Below, piece by piece: positions 36,089 to 45,692 of a DNA stretch of 64,000 nucleotides (position 1 is its first letter; each line of letters begins with the position of its first letter). Both the position numbers and the translations under genes were made by a program. The notes below the pieces were generated by a model. The model was not told the origin of the DNA. It made no database searches and saw only the letters and a program-made list of their open reading frames with translations. The DNA comes from Bacteroidota bacterium (GTDB lineage: Bacteria; Bacteroidota; Bacteroidia; Chitinophagales; Saprospiraceae). Location: positions 62,001-126,000 of the forward strand of contig JAIUPL010000011.1 in NCBI GenBank assembly GCA_020160935.1, given 5' to 3'.

Positions 36089-36562
36089 ATGGCAGAAAAT
36101 CCTGATATAGATCAACTGGACAAGCAAATCCTGACAAAACTCATCGAGGACGGTAAAATTCCGTACACCGATATTGCCAAACAACTCTTTGTTTCCAGCG
36201 GCACCATCCACGTCCGGATGAAGAAAATGGAACAACTCGGCATCGTCAAGGGCTCCAGTTTGATCGTCGACTACCACAAACTCGGCTTCGATGTAACGGC
36301 TTTTTTGGGTATTTACCTCGATAAAAGTTCGTTGTACGATGAAGTTGCCGAACAACTCAAACAAATTTCCGAAGTGGTGGAAGCCAATTATACCACTGGC
36401 CTCTACAGTATTTTTGCCAAAATCGTGTGCAAAGATACGAACCACCTGCGCCTGATATTGCATGATAAAATCCAGAAAATATCGGGCATTCAGCGAACCG
36501 AGACTTTTATCTCCCTGGAACAAAGCATCAGCCGCCCGGTTCATTTTCTGGATGGCGAGTAA
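36089..36562 (+). CDS. Lrp/AsnC-family transcriptional regulator
   Basis: A 157-residue regulator starting at MAENPDIDQLDKQILTKL (36089); a much longer frame opening upstream is antisense to the S41 gene and not real. The AsnC-type helix-turn-helix (IPYTDIAKQLFVSSGTIHVRMKKMEQLGIVKG, about 23-55) is followed by a RAM/ligand-binding domain (about 70-150). Such proteins sense amino acids and form octamers. The end of the gene runs directly into an ACACGGATT-type tract. Confidence 0.95.
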   Translation: MAENPDIDQLDKQILTKLIEDGKIPYTDIAKQLFVSSGTIHVRMKKMEQLGIVKGSSLIVDYHKLGFDVTAFLGIYLDKSSLYDEVAEQLKQISEVVEANYTTGLYSIFAKIVCKDTNHLRLILHDKIQKISGIQRTETFISLEQSISRPVHFLDGE

Positions 36563-36567
36563 GTGTA

Positions 36568-36612
36568 ACACGGATTGCGCGGAGAAGGACGGATTTACAC
36601 GGATTTTGTGGG
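36568..36612 (+). repeat. Single ACACGGATT arm after the Lrp-type gene
   Basis: Six bases after the TAA the sequence reads AACACGGATTGCGCGGA followed by ACGGATTTACACGGAT, as after etfA, hscA and the TSP3-OmpA gene. I find no complementary arm in the following 230 bases, so this is a half-element. Confidence 0.75.
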
Positions 36613-36840
36613 GAGAAGGGCGGCATCTGGATTTATGCAGGAGAATGATATTGGTTGGGGTAAGGCAAATATTTTGACTACTGCCAACCAATTGCCAAAA
36701 ACACGAGCCGAAATTTCCGCTGCGCGCCTGACATTTGTTCGCACTATCGTTGGAGAAAACCTCCGGACGGTATGCTGCTGACTTTCGGTTTTGAAATGCC
36801 GCTTGTCGCTACTATTGCTGCTTTACCATCCATGCTGTTC

Positions 36841-38829
36841 ATGAAAAAGACCGTACTCATTGCCCTTACTGTGCCTGCTTTTATAGGCGCCATAACACTT
36901 TATCCTGTTGAAAATCAAAAAGTTGAATTTCATACCAATGCCGAACATGCCTTTTTTAAGGAACATGGGCTGAGTGTGGAGGCTTTTGAAAAACAATTGG
37001 GAGAATCGCCTGATTTTTTGCCCATCGATTCGACGATTCTTTTTCCCACGGCCAAGTTATGTGGCGGTTGCCACGGGCATGACCCCAACGGACATGCACT
37101 GGTGACTACCAGCGGCGAAGATGTAAACATTTACGACCGCTGGCGATCGACTATGATGGCCAACAGTGCCAAAGATCCGTTCTGGCGTGCAAAAGTGACC
37201 CATGAAATTCTGGTGAATCCCTCACACAGCCTCGCCCTGCAGGACAAATGCACGAGTTGCCACGCACCTGCCGGCCATTACCAGGCCAAACTCCAGAAAC
37301 ACCAACTCACTTATACGCTCGCCGATCTGTATTCCGACACGCTAGGGCTTGATGGCGTGAACTGTCAGGCATGCCATGCACAGTCGCCGCTCAACATCGG
37401 CAGCACGCATTCCGGACAACTCAACTACGATACCAATCATATTCGGGTAGCGTATGGCCCTTATGAACTCGTTTTTGCACCACCCATGCACGAATTCGTG
37501 GGTATCACGCCCGAATACGGCGAACATATACTCGATGGCGGACTGTGCGCCGGCTGCCATACCCTGATTACCAATACTGTCGATCTGGAAGGACACCTGA
37601 CGGGCAATACGTTTGTGGAGCAGGCCACGTACCATGAGTGGCTCAACAGCCGCTACGACCGCGATCACGACAATGTATCTTGTCAGACCTGCCACGTGCC
37701 GCAATTGCAGGACGAGATTATTATTTCTGCCAATTACCAGTTTCTGACGCCGAAATTCCCATTCGGCCTGCACGAACTGGCCGGCGCCAATGTATCGATG
37801 CTCAAACTCCTGAAAGAGAATCGCCAGGCCCTGGGCATCACGGCCGAGCCACAGCATTTCGACAGCACCATTGTGGCCACCTTGCGCATGCTCCAGCACA
37901 ATACGCTCGATTTGGAACTGAATACGGGCATTTTGAACGGCGATTCGGTTGATTTTTCTGTAAAACTCAGCAACAAAGCCGGTCACAAATTCCCTTCAGG
38001 CTATCCTTCCCGCCGCGCCTGGATCGAGTTTGAAGTAGAAAATGAGGCTGGCGAGGTGGTATTCCATTCCGGCCGCATGAATGCCGATTACAGCCTGCCC
38101 GATGAAGATGCCAACTTCGAACCACACTACGACTGGATCAATGCGCCGGGGCAGGTGCAGATTTATGAACTGGTGCCTGGCGACGTGAATGGCAATTTTA
38201 CCAATGTGCTGGAACGCGGTGATGAAGGCATCAAAGACAACCGCCTGACGCCCCAGGGATTCCGCATCAGTGACCCTGTGTACGATACGACGCTGATTAT
38301 CGGCGCTGCCCTCCTGGACCCCGACTTTAACCGCGATGCCGCTGGTATGGAAGGCTCTGGCAGCGACATTGTGCACTACCGGATTCCTACCCACGGCTAC
38401 GATGGCCTCTTGAAAGTGCGCGCACGGGTATGGTACCAGTCGCTTCCGCCGAAATGGATGATGCCGATGTTTGAATATTCTTCTCCAGAAATCGATTCTT
38501 TCAAAAATATGTTCAACGCGGCCGACCGCTCGCCGGTACTGGTAGCCGAGCGTGTGCTCGATTCCGTGCTGGTGAGTTCCGTTGCTACCCACCAGGCTGT
38601 AGACCCGTCATTGGTGCAGGTAACGCCTACCCTGAGCCGCGATGGGCAGGTGCATATCCAGACCAGTGGCGATGTGCAACTGCGCCGCATTCAAATCTGG
38701 GACAGCGCCGGCCACCTTGTATGGGATCAGCCTGCGCGCGCGGTGTGGCTGCCTGCCGACAAGGGCGTTTATTTTATTGCCATTGATACGAACAAGGGAA
38801 GAGTGGTGAGAAGAGTGGTGAGAGGGTGA
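36841..38829 (+). CDS. Exported five-heme c-type cytochrome
   Basis: A 662-residue protein starting at MKKTVLIALTVPAFIGAI (36841), a signal peptide; the frame upstream is not protein-like. Five heme-binding CxxCH motifs are visible: CGGCH (C74), CTSCH, CQACH, CAGCH and CQTCH, all in the first ~290 residues, as in cytochrome c554-like electron carriers. The second half is a beta domain (VDFSVKLSNKAGHKFPSGYPSRRAWIEFEV). The C-terminus resembles a type A T9SS tail (WDSAGHLVWDQPARAVWLPADKGVYFIAIDTNKG), suggesting export to the cell surface. The last ten residues GRVVRRVVRG are encoded by a repeat tract that continues past the stop. Confidence 0.88.
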   Translation: MKKTVLIALTVPAFIGAITLYPVENQKVEFHTNAEHAFFKEHGLSVEAFEKQLGESPDFLPIDSTILFPTAKLCGGCHGHDPNGHALVTTSGEDVNIYDRWRSTMMANSAKDPFWRAKVTHEILVNPSHSLALQDKCTSCHAPAGHYQAKLQKHQLTYTLADLYSDTLGLDGVNCQACHAQSPLNIGSTHSGQLNYDTNHIRVAYGPYELVFAPPMHEFVGITPEYGEHILDGGLCAGCHTLITNTVDLEGHLTGNTFVEQATYHEWLNSRYDRDHDNVSCQTCHVPQLQDEIIISANYQFLTPKFPFGLHELAGANVSMLKLLKENRQALGITAEPQHFDSTIVATLRMLQHNTLDLELNTGILNGDSVDFSVKLSNKAGHKFPSGYPSRRAWIEFEVENEAGEVVFHSGRMNADYSLPDEDANFEPHYDWINAPGQVQIYELVPGDVNGNFTNVLERGDEGIKDNRLTPQGFRISDPVYDTTLIIGAALLDPDFNRDAAGMEGSGSDIVHYRIPTHGYDGLLKVRARVWYQSLPPKWMMPMFEYSSPEIDSFKNMFNAADRSPVLVAERVLDSVLVSSVATHQAVDPSLVQVTPTLSRDGQVHIQTSGDVQLRRIQIWDSAGHLVWDQPARAVWLPADKGVYFIAIDTNKGRVVRRVVRG

Positions 38830-38848
38830 GTGGAGTGGGGGGGTGAGG
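38797..38848 (+). repeat. GAGTGGT/GAGAAGA tract overlapping a 3' end
   Basis: Short-period purine-rich units (GAGTGGT, GAGAAGA, GAGGGT) start ten codons before the TGA of the cytochrome gene and continue about 20 bases after it. Facing C-rich sequence (CCTTCCCCCACTTCC, 38861-38876) can pair imperfectly with part of it. The tract is C-free in the mRNA sense. Confidence 0.65.
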
Positions 38849-38949
38849 CCCTCAAACCCTTCCCCCACTTCCCCCCGCCGCCCCTCTGTCGAATTTCTCC
38901 CACCCAACAACCTGCCTGCGCCGTTCTTCGGGTCATCAACCACCTGAAC

Positions 38950-41391
38950 ATGACGCAGACCCACCACAAATACTGGTTTTTGCCCCTGATCTTCCTCGCG
39001 TGCAACCTTACGGCCGCTTTTTCCCAAACCTTGCGCGGTATGGTAAAAGACGCCCAAGGCAAGCCGCTCGAAGCCGTTACCCTCAGCCTCCTGCGCAGCG
39101 CCGACAGCACACTGGTAAAAGTAGAACTCAGCGATGCGGCGGGGCAGTTCGAATTTCCCGGCCTGAAACCCGGCGCATATCGTGTGGCTGCTACTTCGCT
39201 GGGTTTTGAAAAACAAATGAGCGAGGTGCTGCAAATAGGCGCTTCCGACGCCAGTCTGCCACCCATCACGCTCCACGAATCTGCACAAGCCTTGCAGGAA
39301 GTGACTGTGGCGGCCCAGCGGCCCTTCATCGAGCGGCGCAGCGACCGGCTCATCGTCAATGTCGACAACAGCATACTGGCTACGGGCAGCACAGCCTTCG
39401 AGATTCTGGGCCGCTCGCCGGGCGTGATCGTCAATGCCAACGATGCCATCACCATCCGGGGTCGGGCGGGCACCATCATCCTGATCGATGGCAAACCTAC
39501 GCCGCTGTCGGGGCAGGATTTGGCCAATTACCTGCGAGCCCTACCTTCGGGCAGCATCGACCGCATCGAGGTCATCACCAACCCATCGGCCAAATACGAC
39601 GCGGCGGGCAATGCGGGCATCATCGATATTCGCCTGAAAAAAGACAAAAGCCTGGGTACCAACGGCTCGGCCAATGCCTACTACAGCCAGGGCGTGTACC
39701 CGAAATTCGGGGCCGGATTCAACTTCAACCACCGGCAAAAGAAGTGGAACCTGTTCGGCAACTACAATTACAGCGACCGCGACTGGATGAATGACCTGAA
39801 ACTGTACCGCACTTTTTATGAAAACGGGCAGCCAACGGGCGCGTACGACCAGCGCAATTTGCTCATTTTGCCTTTCCATTTTCACAACGGCAGGGTAGGG
39901 GTCGATTATTTCCTGAGCCCCGTCACCACGGTCGGCGTGCTGGCTTCCGGCTCGCTGAATCGCTACAACGCGCGCACCAACAATTTTTCAGATGTGGAAA
40001 ACGGCGCAGGGGAAAAAATCGGCGCCTTCAACACCACCAACGCCGGGCGCGACAAATGGCCCATGCTGGCCCTGAACGGCAACCTGAAACACAGTTTCAA
40101 ACAAAAAGGCCGGGAAATCAGCGTCGACCTCGACTATATCCAATTCGGCAATACCACCGCGCAAAACTACACCACGCGCTACTTCGACACGGAAGGCGTG
40201 GAATACCGGTCGCCGTACCTGCTCGTCGGCGACCTGCACGGCGACCTGAAAATTCGCAGCGTCAAAGCCGACTACACGCATCCGCTGGGCAGCGCAGGTA
40301 AACTAGAAGCGGGCCTGAAAAGCAGCCTCGTGGATGCCGACAACGAACTGGAATTTTATGACAAAAGCGACGCCGCGCACCCTATCCTCGACACCACGAT
40401 CAGCAATCACTTTTTATACCGCGAAAACATCAACGCCGCCTACCTGAATTACAGCCGCGAATGGACAAAATTCAGCCTGCAAGCGGGCATACGTGCTGAA
40501 AATACCATCGCCAAAGGCAAACAACTTACCACCGGCCAAACCTTCGACCGCAATTACGTCAACTGGTTTCCCAGCACGTTTTTTACATATCAGTTTTCGG
40601 AAAAATACACCATGGGCCTCAATATGAGTCGCCGCCTCGACCGACCCACCTACGATCAACTCAATCCGTTCAAATCTTTCCTCGATCCCAGTACGCTGAA
40701 GGTGGGCAATCCGTACCTGAATCCGCAATTCACCTGGTCGTTCGAATGGAACCACACGTTCCGGCAGCGCTACACGGCCACACTCTCGTATGCGCGCACA
40801 ATCGACAACATCACGCAGGTGATTGGACCGGTGGAGGGCCTGATACGTGTGACGGCCCAAACAGACCGCAACTTAGCCGTCGCCGAATACTACTCGCTCA
40901 ACCTCAGCGCACCGCTGCAGCCGTTCAAATGGTGGAACAGCATCAACAGCCTCGATGTGTACCAGGGCCTGTACCGCGGCATTTATGCCAATACCAACCT
41001 CAACGACGGCAATCTCGTGCTGTTTTTCAATAACAACAACACGTTTACCCTGAAAAACGACTGGTCGGCCGAACTCAATTTCCGCTACAAAACCCATGAA
41101 GTGTACGGATTTATGGACATCAACCCGATGTGGGGCCTGGGTTTCGGCGTGCAAAAACAGGTGTGGAACAAGCAGGTCTCCATCAAACTGGCCTTCACCG
41201 ACGTATTCTGGACGGATTTGCCCTCGGCTACCATCCGCTACCGCGATTACATCGAAATGTTCGATGTGCGCCGCGAAACCCGTCTGGCAACGCTGTCCGT
41301 TTCCTATCGTTTCGGCAGCAACCAGGTGGCGCAAGCCCGCAGAAGAACTGGTGGGGCGGAAGAGGAACGGCGGAGAGCAGGGGGGACTTAG
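38950..41391 (+). CDS. TonB-dependent outer-membrane receptor
   Basis: An 813-residue outer-membrane barrel. Start at MTQTHHKYWFLPLIFLACNL (38950), a signal peptide ending AAFSQ. A carboxypeptidase-regulatory-like domain (about 27-105, LRGMVKDAQGKPLEAVTLSLL) is followed by a plug (about 115-220, FEILGRSPGVIVNANDAITIRGRAGTIILIDGKPT). A barrel of the outer-membrane beta-barrel family 3 type follows (YSQGVYPKFGAGFNFNHRQK ... RRLDRPTYDQLNPF). It probably imports an unknown substrate using TonB energy. No SusD or DUF4249 partner is on its own strand. The C-terminus ends GGAEEERRRAGGT, possibly extended, and the stop borders a palindrome. Confidence 0.92.
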   Translation: MTQTHHKYWFLPLIFLACNLTAAFSQTLRGMVKDAQGKPLEAVTLSLLRSADSTLVKVELSDAAGQFEFPGLKPGAYRVAATSLGFEKQMSEVLQIGASDASLPPITLHESAQALQEVTVAAQRPFIERRSDRLIVNVDNSILATGSTAFEILGRSPGVIVNANDAITIRGRAGTIILIDGKPTPLSGQDLANYLRALPSGSIDRIEVITNPSAKYDAAGNAGIIDIRLKKDKSLGTNGSANAYYSQGVYPKFGAGFNFNHRQKKWNLFGNYNYSDRDWMNDLKLYRTFYENGQPTGAYDQRNLLILPFHFHNGRVGVDYFLSPVTTVGVLASGSLNRYNARTNNFSDVENGAGEKIGAFNTTNAGRDKWPMLALNGNLKHSFKQKGREISVDLDYIQFGNTTAQNYTTRYFDTEGVEYRSPYLLVGDLHGDLKIRSVKADYTHPLGSAGKLEAGLKSSLVDADNELEFYDKSDAAHPILDTTISNHFLYRENINAAYLNYSREWTKFSLQAGIRAENTIAKGKQLTTGQTFDRNYVNWFPSTFFTYQFSEKYTMGLNMSRRLDRPTYDQLNPFKSFLDPSTLKVGNPYLNPQFTWSFEWNHTFRQRYTATLSYARTIDNITQVIGPVEGLIRVTAQTDRNLAVAEYYSLNLSAPLQPFKWWNSINSLDVYQGLYRGIYANTNLNDGNLVLFFNNNNTFTLKNDWSAELNFRYKTHEVYGFMDINPMWGLGFGVQKQVWNKQVSIKLAFTDVFWTDLPSATIRYRDYIEMFDVRRETRLATLSVSYRFGSNQVAQARRRTGGAEEERRRAGGT

Positions 41392-41506
41392 GAGTTATGA
41401 GTTATGAGTTATGAGTTTTTTCTCACGTTGCTTTTGGCTTCTTTATCAGGGCTGCCAAAAGCAACGTGCGTAAAACTCATAACTCATAACTTATAACTCA
41501 TAACTA
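41391..41506. repeat. GAGTTAT palindromic element, copy 2
   Basis: The arms 41391-41438 and 41454-41506 pair around a 15-nt loop TTCTTTATCAGGGCT. The apical stem is CACGTTGCTTTTGGC with GCCAAAAGCAACGTG, perfect over 15 bp. Distal arms are GAGTTAT heptamers, with one unit more on the right. The left arm begins in the stop codon of the TonB receptor and the right arm ends in the stop codon of the convergent DUF4249 gene. Confidence 0.95.
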
Positions 41507-42556
41507 CTCCTCCCATCCCTCCGGCTCCACCTGTGTCCGATACAATCCTTCAATACAAGGCGCCGAAGCGAGCGGCAGGCTGGTGAAGGGCAGATAAAAC
41601 TTGGAGATACGGGCGTAACGGCCGTTGATAGGCTTGGAGCGGTCGACGATGACCACTTTTTTGCTGTAGGAGAATACGCTGAACACGCCGAGAATCTTTT
41701 CAGCGGGGTTGTTGACGTTGACGATGTTGGGGCTGAAACGCGTTTGGGCCGGGATGTCGAAAACCGAGCCGTTGTTTTGCGTTTGGGTTTCCAGCGATTG
41801 CAGGTAGGTAAAAACCGTAGGCGTGATGGCGCGTTGCTGCACCTGCAGATAATACTTGTTGGGTGGATTGGTGAATGGCACGCGCATGATCTTGTGGGCC
41901 AGCGGCTGCCCGTCGCGCAATTGATCCGACTGCACATTCACGAGGGTGTTGTACGTGATATTCCAGCAGCCATACGGATTGCAGGGGTACAACACATCCA
42001 TGCCATTTTCCCTAAAAACTCCACAGCCGACAGCCTTTTCGTAGTGAATCCAGTCCCACTGGTAGAAGTTGGGCTGCCCCGGAATGTCCTGGGTATTGGC
42101 ATACACGTCGAAGCCGTAGTAGGAAAAATCTTCCGGCACCCGGTTTCTTTCTTCGGTGTAAATCACCGCCAGTGAGTCAAGTGTCGGACAGGCGGGCATG
42201 GTTTCAGGGCTGGATTCGTAGTTGTTCCCATCTACGGTTACAAACAGGCGGTACGTTTCGCCCACCACTCCGTGGAAATTCGGATTTTTGTTGCCATCAA
42301 TAGAAAAAAACGTTGCATTCCCTTGACTGTCAACCACATATGCCGAGGCATTGGCCGGCGGTGTTGGGAATTGGTAAGCGCCCTGCGAAGTCACTTTATC
42401 AAGGGTGTAGGTGACGCGCACTTTTCCGTAGTCCGGCGTCAGTTCTGCGTCAATCACCAGAAAACGTTGCCCATCAGGCAGCGTGGAAGTATCCACCGGA
42501 TATTGGCAGGCATAGGTCAGCAGCATCAAGGCCAGTGCAGTGAGGCAGTTGCGCAT
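41504..42556 (-). CDS. DUF4249 lipoprotein, receptor partner
   Basis: A 350-residue exported protein. The ATG at 42556 is the likely start (a TTG nine bases earlier opens the frame). The signal sequence LTALALMLLTYAC ends in a lipobox-like Cys. Family features include LPDGQRFLVIDAELTPDYGKVRVTYT, VVGETYRLFVTVDGNNYESSPETMP, and GRYARISKFYLPFTSLP. DUF4249 proteins are encoded next to TonB receptors in Bacteroidota and may act as SusD-like surface partners. Here the receptor gene ends one base before this start, so the two form a tight operon. Confidence 0.9.
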   Translation of the reverse strand: MRNCLTALALMLLTYACQYPVDTSTLPDGQRFLVIDAELTPDYGKVRVTYTLDKVTSQGAYQFPTPPANASAYVVDSQGNATFFSIDGNKNPNFHGVVGETYRLFVTVDGNNYESSPETMPACPTLDSLAVIYTEERNRVPEDFSYYGFDVYANTQDIPGQPNFYQWDWIHYEKAVGCGVFRENGMDVLYPCNPYGCWNITYNTLVNVQSDQLRDGQPLAHKIMRVPFTNPPNKYYLQVQQRAITPTVFTYLQSLETQTQNNGSVFDIPAQTRFSPNIVNVNNPAEKILGVFSVFSYSKKVVIVDRSKPINGRYARISKFYLPFTSLPLASAPCIEGLYRTQVEPEGWEE

Positions 42557-42557
42557 G

Positions 42558-44981
42558 TTATTCAAATTTAAAATTATAGGTCAGGGAAAACAGCGGCGCC
42601 GGGAACACGCTCACTTTAAACGGTTTGAACGACGCCAGGGCCGGGTTGAAGAAGTACGAAAACGCATTTTTGCGGCCGTAAATGTTGTACACCGTTACGA
42701 TCCAGGAACTCTCCCAGCGCCGTTGTTTCAGCGAAGGATTCTGGATCGTCCAGGAAACGTCGAGCCGATGGTAATCCGACACACGCGCATTGTTCCGATC
42801 CGTGTACACGGGAATGATATTCAGCCCGTTTTGGTAAAAACTCACGGGCGCCGTGTATGGCCTGCCGGTGCTGTAGGTAAAGGTAAATGATACGGAATTG
42901 TGTTTATCTGACTGAAAATTCAGCAACATGTTGACTGTGTGCGGTTTGTCGATGTTTGTTCTGAACCAGTCGCCGTTGTTCAACTGCTGCAATGCCGGGT
43001 AGTCGCCCAGGATCTGCTGAAAACTGCGGGCATAGGTATAACTCACCCAGCCCGTCATCACACCTTTTTTTTTGCTGACAAACAATTCGGCGCCGTAGGC
43101 ACGGGCGCTGCCTTTGAGCAACTGCGTTTCAACCAGCGGGTTGATACTCAGTTCAGCGCCGCTGAGGTAATCAAAAATCGAACGTTGCCAGCGGTAATAC
43201 CCTTCCAGTGACCATTCCCACATGCGGCTTTTTGTATCGCGGAAATAACCCACCGACACCAGATCGCTTTGCGCCGGCGGTACGTAGCGGTTCGAAGTTT
43301 TCCAGCGGGCATTAGGCAGCGGCGTGGTGTTGTTGGCAATGATTTGCAGAAACTGGTTCATGCGGTTGTATCCCGCTTTTACCGAACTGTTTTCCGTAAG
43401 TTTGTAGCGCAGCGCCAGGCGCGGTTCGAGCCGACCGTAGGTAGATTCCACTTCGCTGTTGCCCAGGCTCAGGTAATTCAGCACACTACCGGGCGTTTTG
43501 GGGCCTTCTTCCGAAAAAACGGGCACTTGCAGCGGTCCCACATTCCAGTATTGCACATAGCGAAGTCCGGGTTCGACGAGCAGTTTGTCGCCAATTTCAT
43601 ATTCGTCGGCGGCAAAAATGGCGGCTTCCCAGGCCTGTTCGTCGGGTAGCAGCACCGAGGCCACCGACGAGCCTTCATGCGGAATCAGTTTGGCCGGACT
43701 GATGCCGTAGCGCGTCAGCGAAGCGCCCACATTGATGCGTTGCCTGGTATCCGGTGCATACGTCAGTTCACCTTTCAACTGGTGGTAGCGCAGGCGTGTA
43801 TCGAAATCGAAGCCAGCCTGCACATCCTCTCCGGTCGTGGTGGTGTTGTACAGCGACTGCACAGCCAGCACATTGAGGTTCATTTGGTCGGAAATGGAGC
43901 GGTTCCAGCGCAGGGCCAGGTTGTTGTGCCCGTATTGCATAGTCGACTGCCGGGGCACAATGCCAGCGATGGAAAACAACGAATCGACCTGATACGAGTC
44001 GTAACTGATGTAACTGGTCAGGGAAATATTGTCGCGATACGTCGGTTTCCAGGTTATTTTATTGGCAAAATCTACAAAAACGGGCTTGTTGTTGGGGATG
44101 CGTTTGTTGACAATCCGGTCGTACAGGATGTTGTTGTAAAATTTGATGAGGTACTCATTCAGGGAAAAACGCGCGGAAGTCATCCAGCCGATTTTATCTT
44201 TCACCAACGGTATTTCTGCGTGCAACCTGTTGGAAATGAGCCCGATACCGCCACGCATTTTGAACTTTTCGGCGCTGGGTTCGCTCATTTTTACATCCAG
44301 CACACCGGCAGTGCGGCCGCCGTAACGCGCCGGGATGGAGCCTTTGTAAATCTGCATTTCCCGAATAGCATCGGTTGGAAACAGGGAAAACAGGCCTAGC
44401 AGGTGTGTGGGGTTGAACACGGGCATGTTGTCGAGCAGGATCAGGTTTTGATCAACTGCTCCACCCCGAATATTGATGCCATTGGCGCCTTCACCCACGG
44501 CCGAGATGCCGGGAAGCGTTTGAATGCCGCGCAGGATATCGACCTCACCTGCGGCAGGCGGCAGTTTTTGCACGGCTTTGATGCTGAGCACACTCACGCC
44601 GAGCGCGGGTGTTTCCATGGTGCGCACACTGCTCTGCGAACTGATGACCACCTCTTCAATTTGCGTGGCGATGTTTTCCATGCTGAATTCCTGCACTTCC
44701 TGCCCGCTTACAGTTATTTTTTTATTAAACGGCTTGTAGCCCAGGGTTTGCAGACGGATCGTGTGTTCGGCACAGGTGACGGGCATTTTCAGTCGCCCCA
44801 GCGAGTCGCTCGACATGCCGGTTTCCCGGCCGTCCATTTTCAGCGAAACGCCATGCAACGGCTCCTCGCTTTGGGCGTCGATGATTCTGGCAACGAAATA
44901 ACAGGGTGTTTGCGCGTAAAGGGAGAGCGAAGCCAGCAAGAGTAGAAAAACCCGGAAGGAGCCGTAAAGAGATTGCATCAT
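42558..44981 (-). CDS. TonB-dependent receptor, DUF4249 partner
   Basis: An 807-residue outer-membrane receptor with signal peptide (SFRVFLLLLASLSLYAQ). It has an N-terminal carboxypeptidase-regulatory-like domain (about 20-100, YFVARIIDAQSEEPLHGVSLKM), a plug (about 115-230, ILRGIQTLPGISAVGEGANGI, NLILLDNMPVFNPTHLLGLF) and a barrel to the C-terminal aromatic residue (LTYNFKFE). The plug start SSQSSVRTMETPALGVSVLSI is typical of receptors encoded with DUF4249. Substrate unknown. It is first in the two-gene operon; I see no clear promoter in the 143 bases upstream. Confidence 0.93.
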   Translation of the reverse strand: MMQSLYGSFRVFLLLLASLSLYAQTPCYFVARIIDAQSEEPLHGVSLKMDGRETGMSSDSLGRLKMPVTCAEHTIRLQTLGYKPFNKKITVSGQEVQEFSMENIATQIEEVVISSQSSVRTMETPALGVSVLSIKAVQKLPPAAGEVDILRGIQTLPGISAVGEGANGINIRGGAVDQNLILLDNMPVFNPTHLLGLFSLFPTDAIREMQIYKGSIPARYGGRTAGVLDVKMSEPSAEKFKMRGGIGLISNRLHAEIPLVKDKIGWMTSARFSLNEYLIKFYNNILYDRIVNKRIPNNKPVFVDFANKITWKPTYRDNISLTSYISYDSYQVDSLFSIAGIVPRQSTMQYGHNNLALRWNRSISDQMNLNVLAVQSLYNTTTTGEDVQAGFDFDTRLRYHQLKGELTYAPDTRQRINVGASLTRYGISPAKLIPHEGSSVASVLLPDEQAWEAAIFAADEYEIGDKLLVEPGLRYVQYWNVGPLQVPVFSEEGPKTPGSVLNYLSLGNSEVESTYGRLEPRLALRYKLTENSSVKAGYNRMNQFLQIIANNTTPLPNARWKTSNRYVPPAQSDLVSVGYFRDTKSRMWEWSLEGYYRWQRSIFDYLSGAELSINPLVETQLLKGSARAYGAELFVSKKKGVMTGWVSYTYARSFQQILGDYPALQQLNNGDWFRTNIDKPHTVNMLLNFQSDKHNSVSFTFTYSTGRPYTAPVSFYQNGLNIIPVYTDRNNARVSDYHRLDVSWTIQNPSLKQRRWESSWIVTVYNIYGRKNAFSYFFNPALASFKPFKVSVFPAPLFSLTYNFKFE

Positions 44982-45124
44982 TTATGTTGGAGCAGGAGAA
45001 AAAGGAATATTCAAATTCCGTATTCTCTATAAAAGACGCAATAATAAAATAAACTGTTGGACTTATTTGAAAAAATGGAATAAGAGGTGGGGTATGTCGG
45101 GATATTGCAAAAGGGCAGGAAAAT

Positions 45125-45553
45125 CTATTTGAGCAATTCAAATTTGTATTCTACCGATTCGATCCGTGGATTCCCTTTTTCGTCATTTTGTTTGAATACC
45201 ACGGTGATCCCAATGGTTTCACTTTCGTCCTTGTCTTTGCTGTCGAATACCACATCGAGGCGACCTTTCTGTCCGGGAGCAAATACGCCGCGTGGAAAAT
45301 CGACGCGCGTGCATTCGCAGGCATCCACGATGTCGATCTGTATGTTTTCGGCAGATGTATTGGTAAATTCAAAAAAAGTAGTACGCTTCTCACCCTTTTT
45401 CACCTGGCCGAGGTCGACCATTTTTTTATCCCAGGTGACAAACGCAGCAGGTTTGACAGGCGGCGGCGGCGCAGGGGCGACTGCTTGTGCGGTTTGAGCC
45501 GTGTGGCAGGAGAGGAGGGTGAAGAACGAGAGGATGGTGAGTAGATGTTTCAT
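45125..45553 (-). CDS. DUF1573 lipoprotein
   Basis: A 142-residue exported protein starting at MKHLLTILSFFTLLSCHTAQ (45553). FFTLLSC is a good lipobox, so it is probably a lipoprotein. The DUF1573 (ASH/MSP-like beta-sandwich) domain covers residues about 38-130 (VDLGQVKKGEKRTTFFEFTNTSAENIQI, DACECTRVDFPRGVFAPGQKG). Function of the family is unknown. The open frame upstream of 45553 is only the translated 42-bp repeat. Confidence 0.9.
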   Translation of the reverse strand: MKHLLTILSFFTLLSCHTAQTAQAVAPAPPPPVKPAAFVTWDKKMVDLGQVKKGEKRTTFFEFTNTSAENIQIDIVDACECTRVDFPRGVFAPGQKGRLDVVFDSKDKDESETIGITVVFKQNDEKGNPRIESVEYKFELLK

Positions 45554-45566
45554 AAGACTGATTTTT

Positions 45567-45692
45567 GAACACGGATTGCGCGGAATAAACGGATTTACAC
45601 GGATATGGGAACACGGATTGCACGGAATAAACGGATTTACACGAATATGGGAACACGGATTGCGCGGAATAAACGGATTTACACAGATTGGA
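45567..45692. repeat. Three direct repeats of 42 bp
   Basis: Copies start at 45567, 45609 and 45651 with an exact 42-base period, differing at a few positions. The unit is the ACACGGATT phrase AACACGGATTGCGCGGA plus ATAAACGGATTTACACGGAT and a short ATATGG spacer. There are no unique spacers, so it is not a CRISPR array. The third copy is also the left arm of the palindrome that follows. Confidence 0.92.

Noticed and set aside
45567-45692. Possible CRISPR array near a genome that has cas6
   Set aside because: Three 42-base units are contiguous with no unique spacers and form part of a palindrome.
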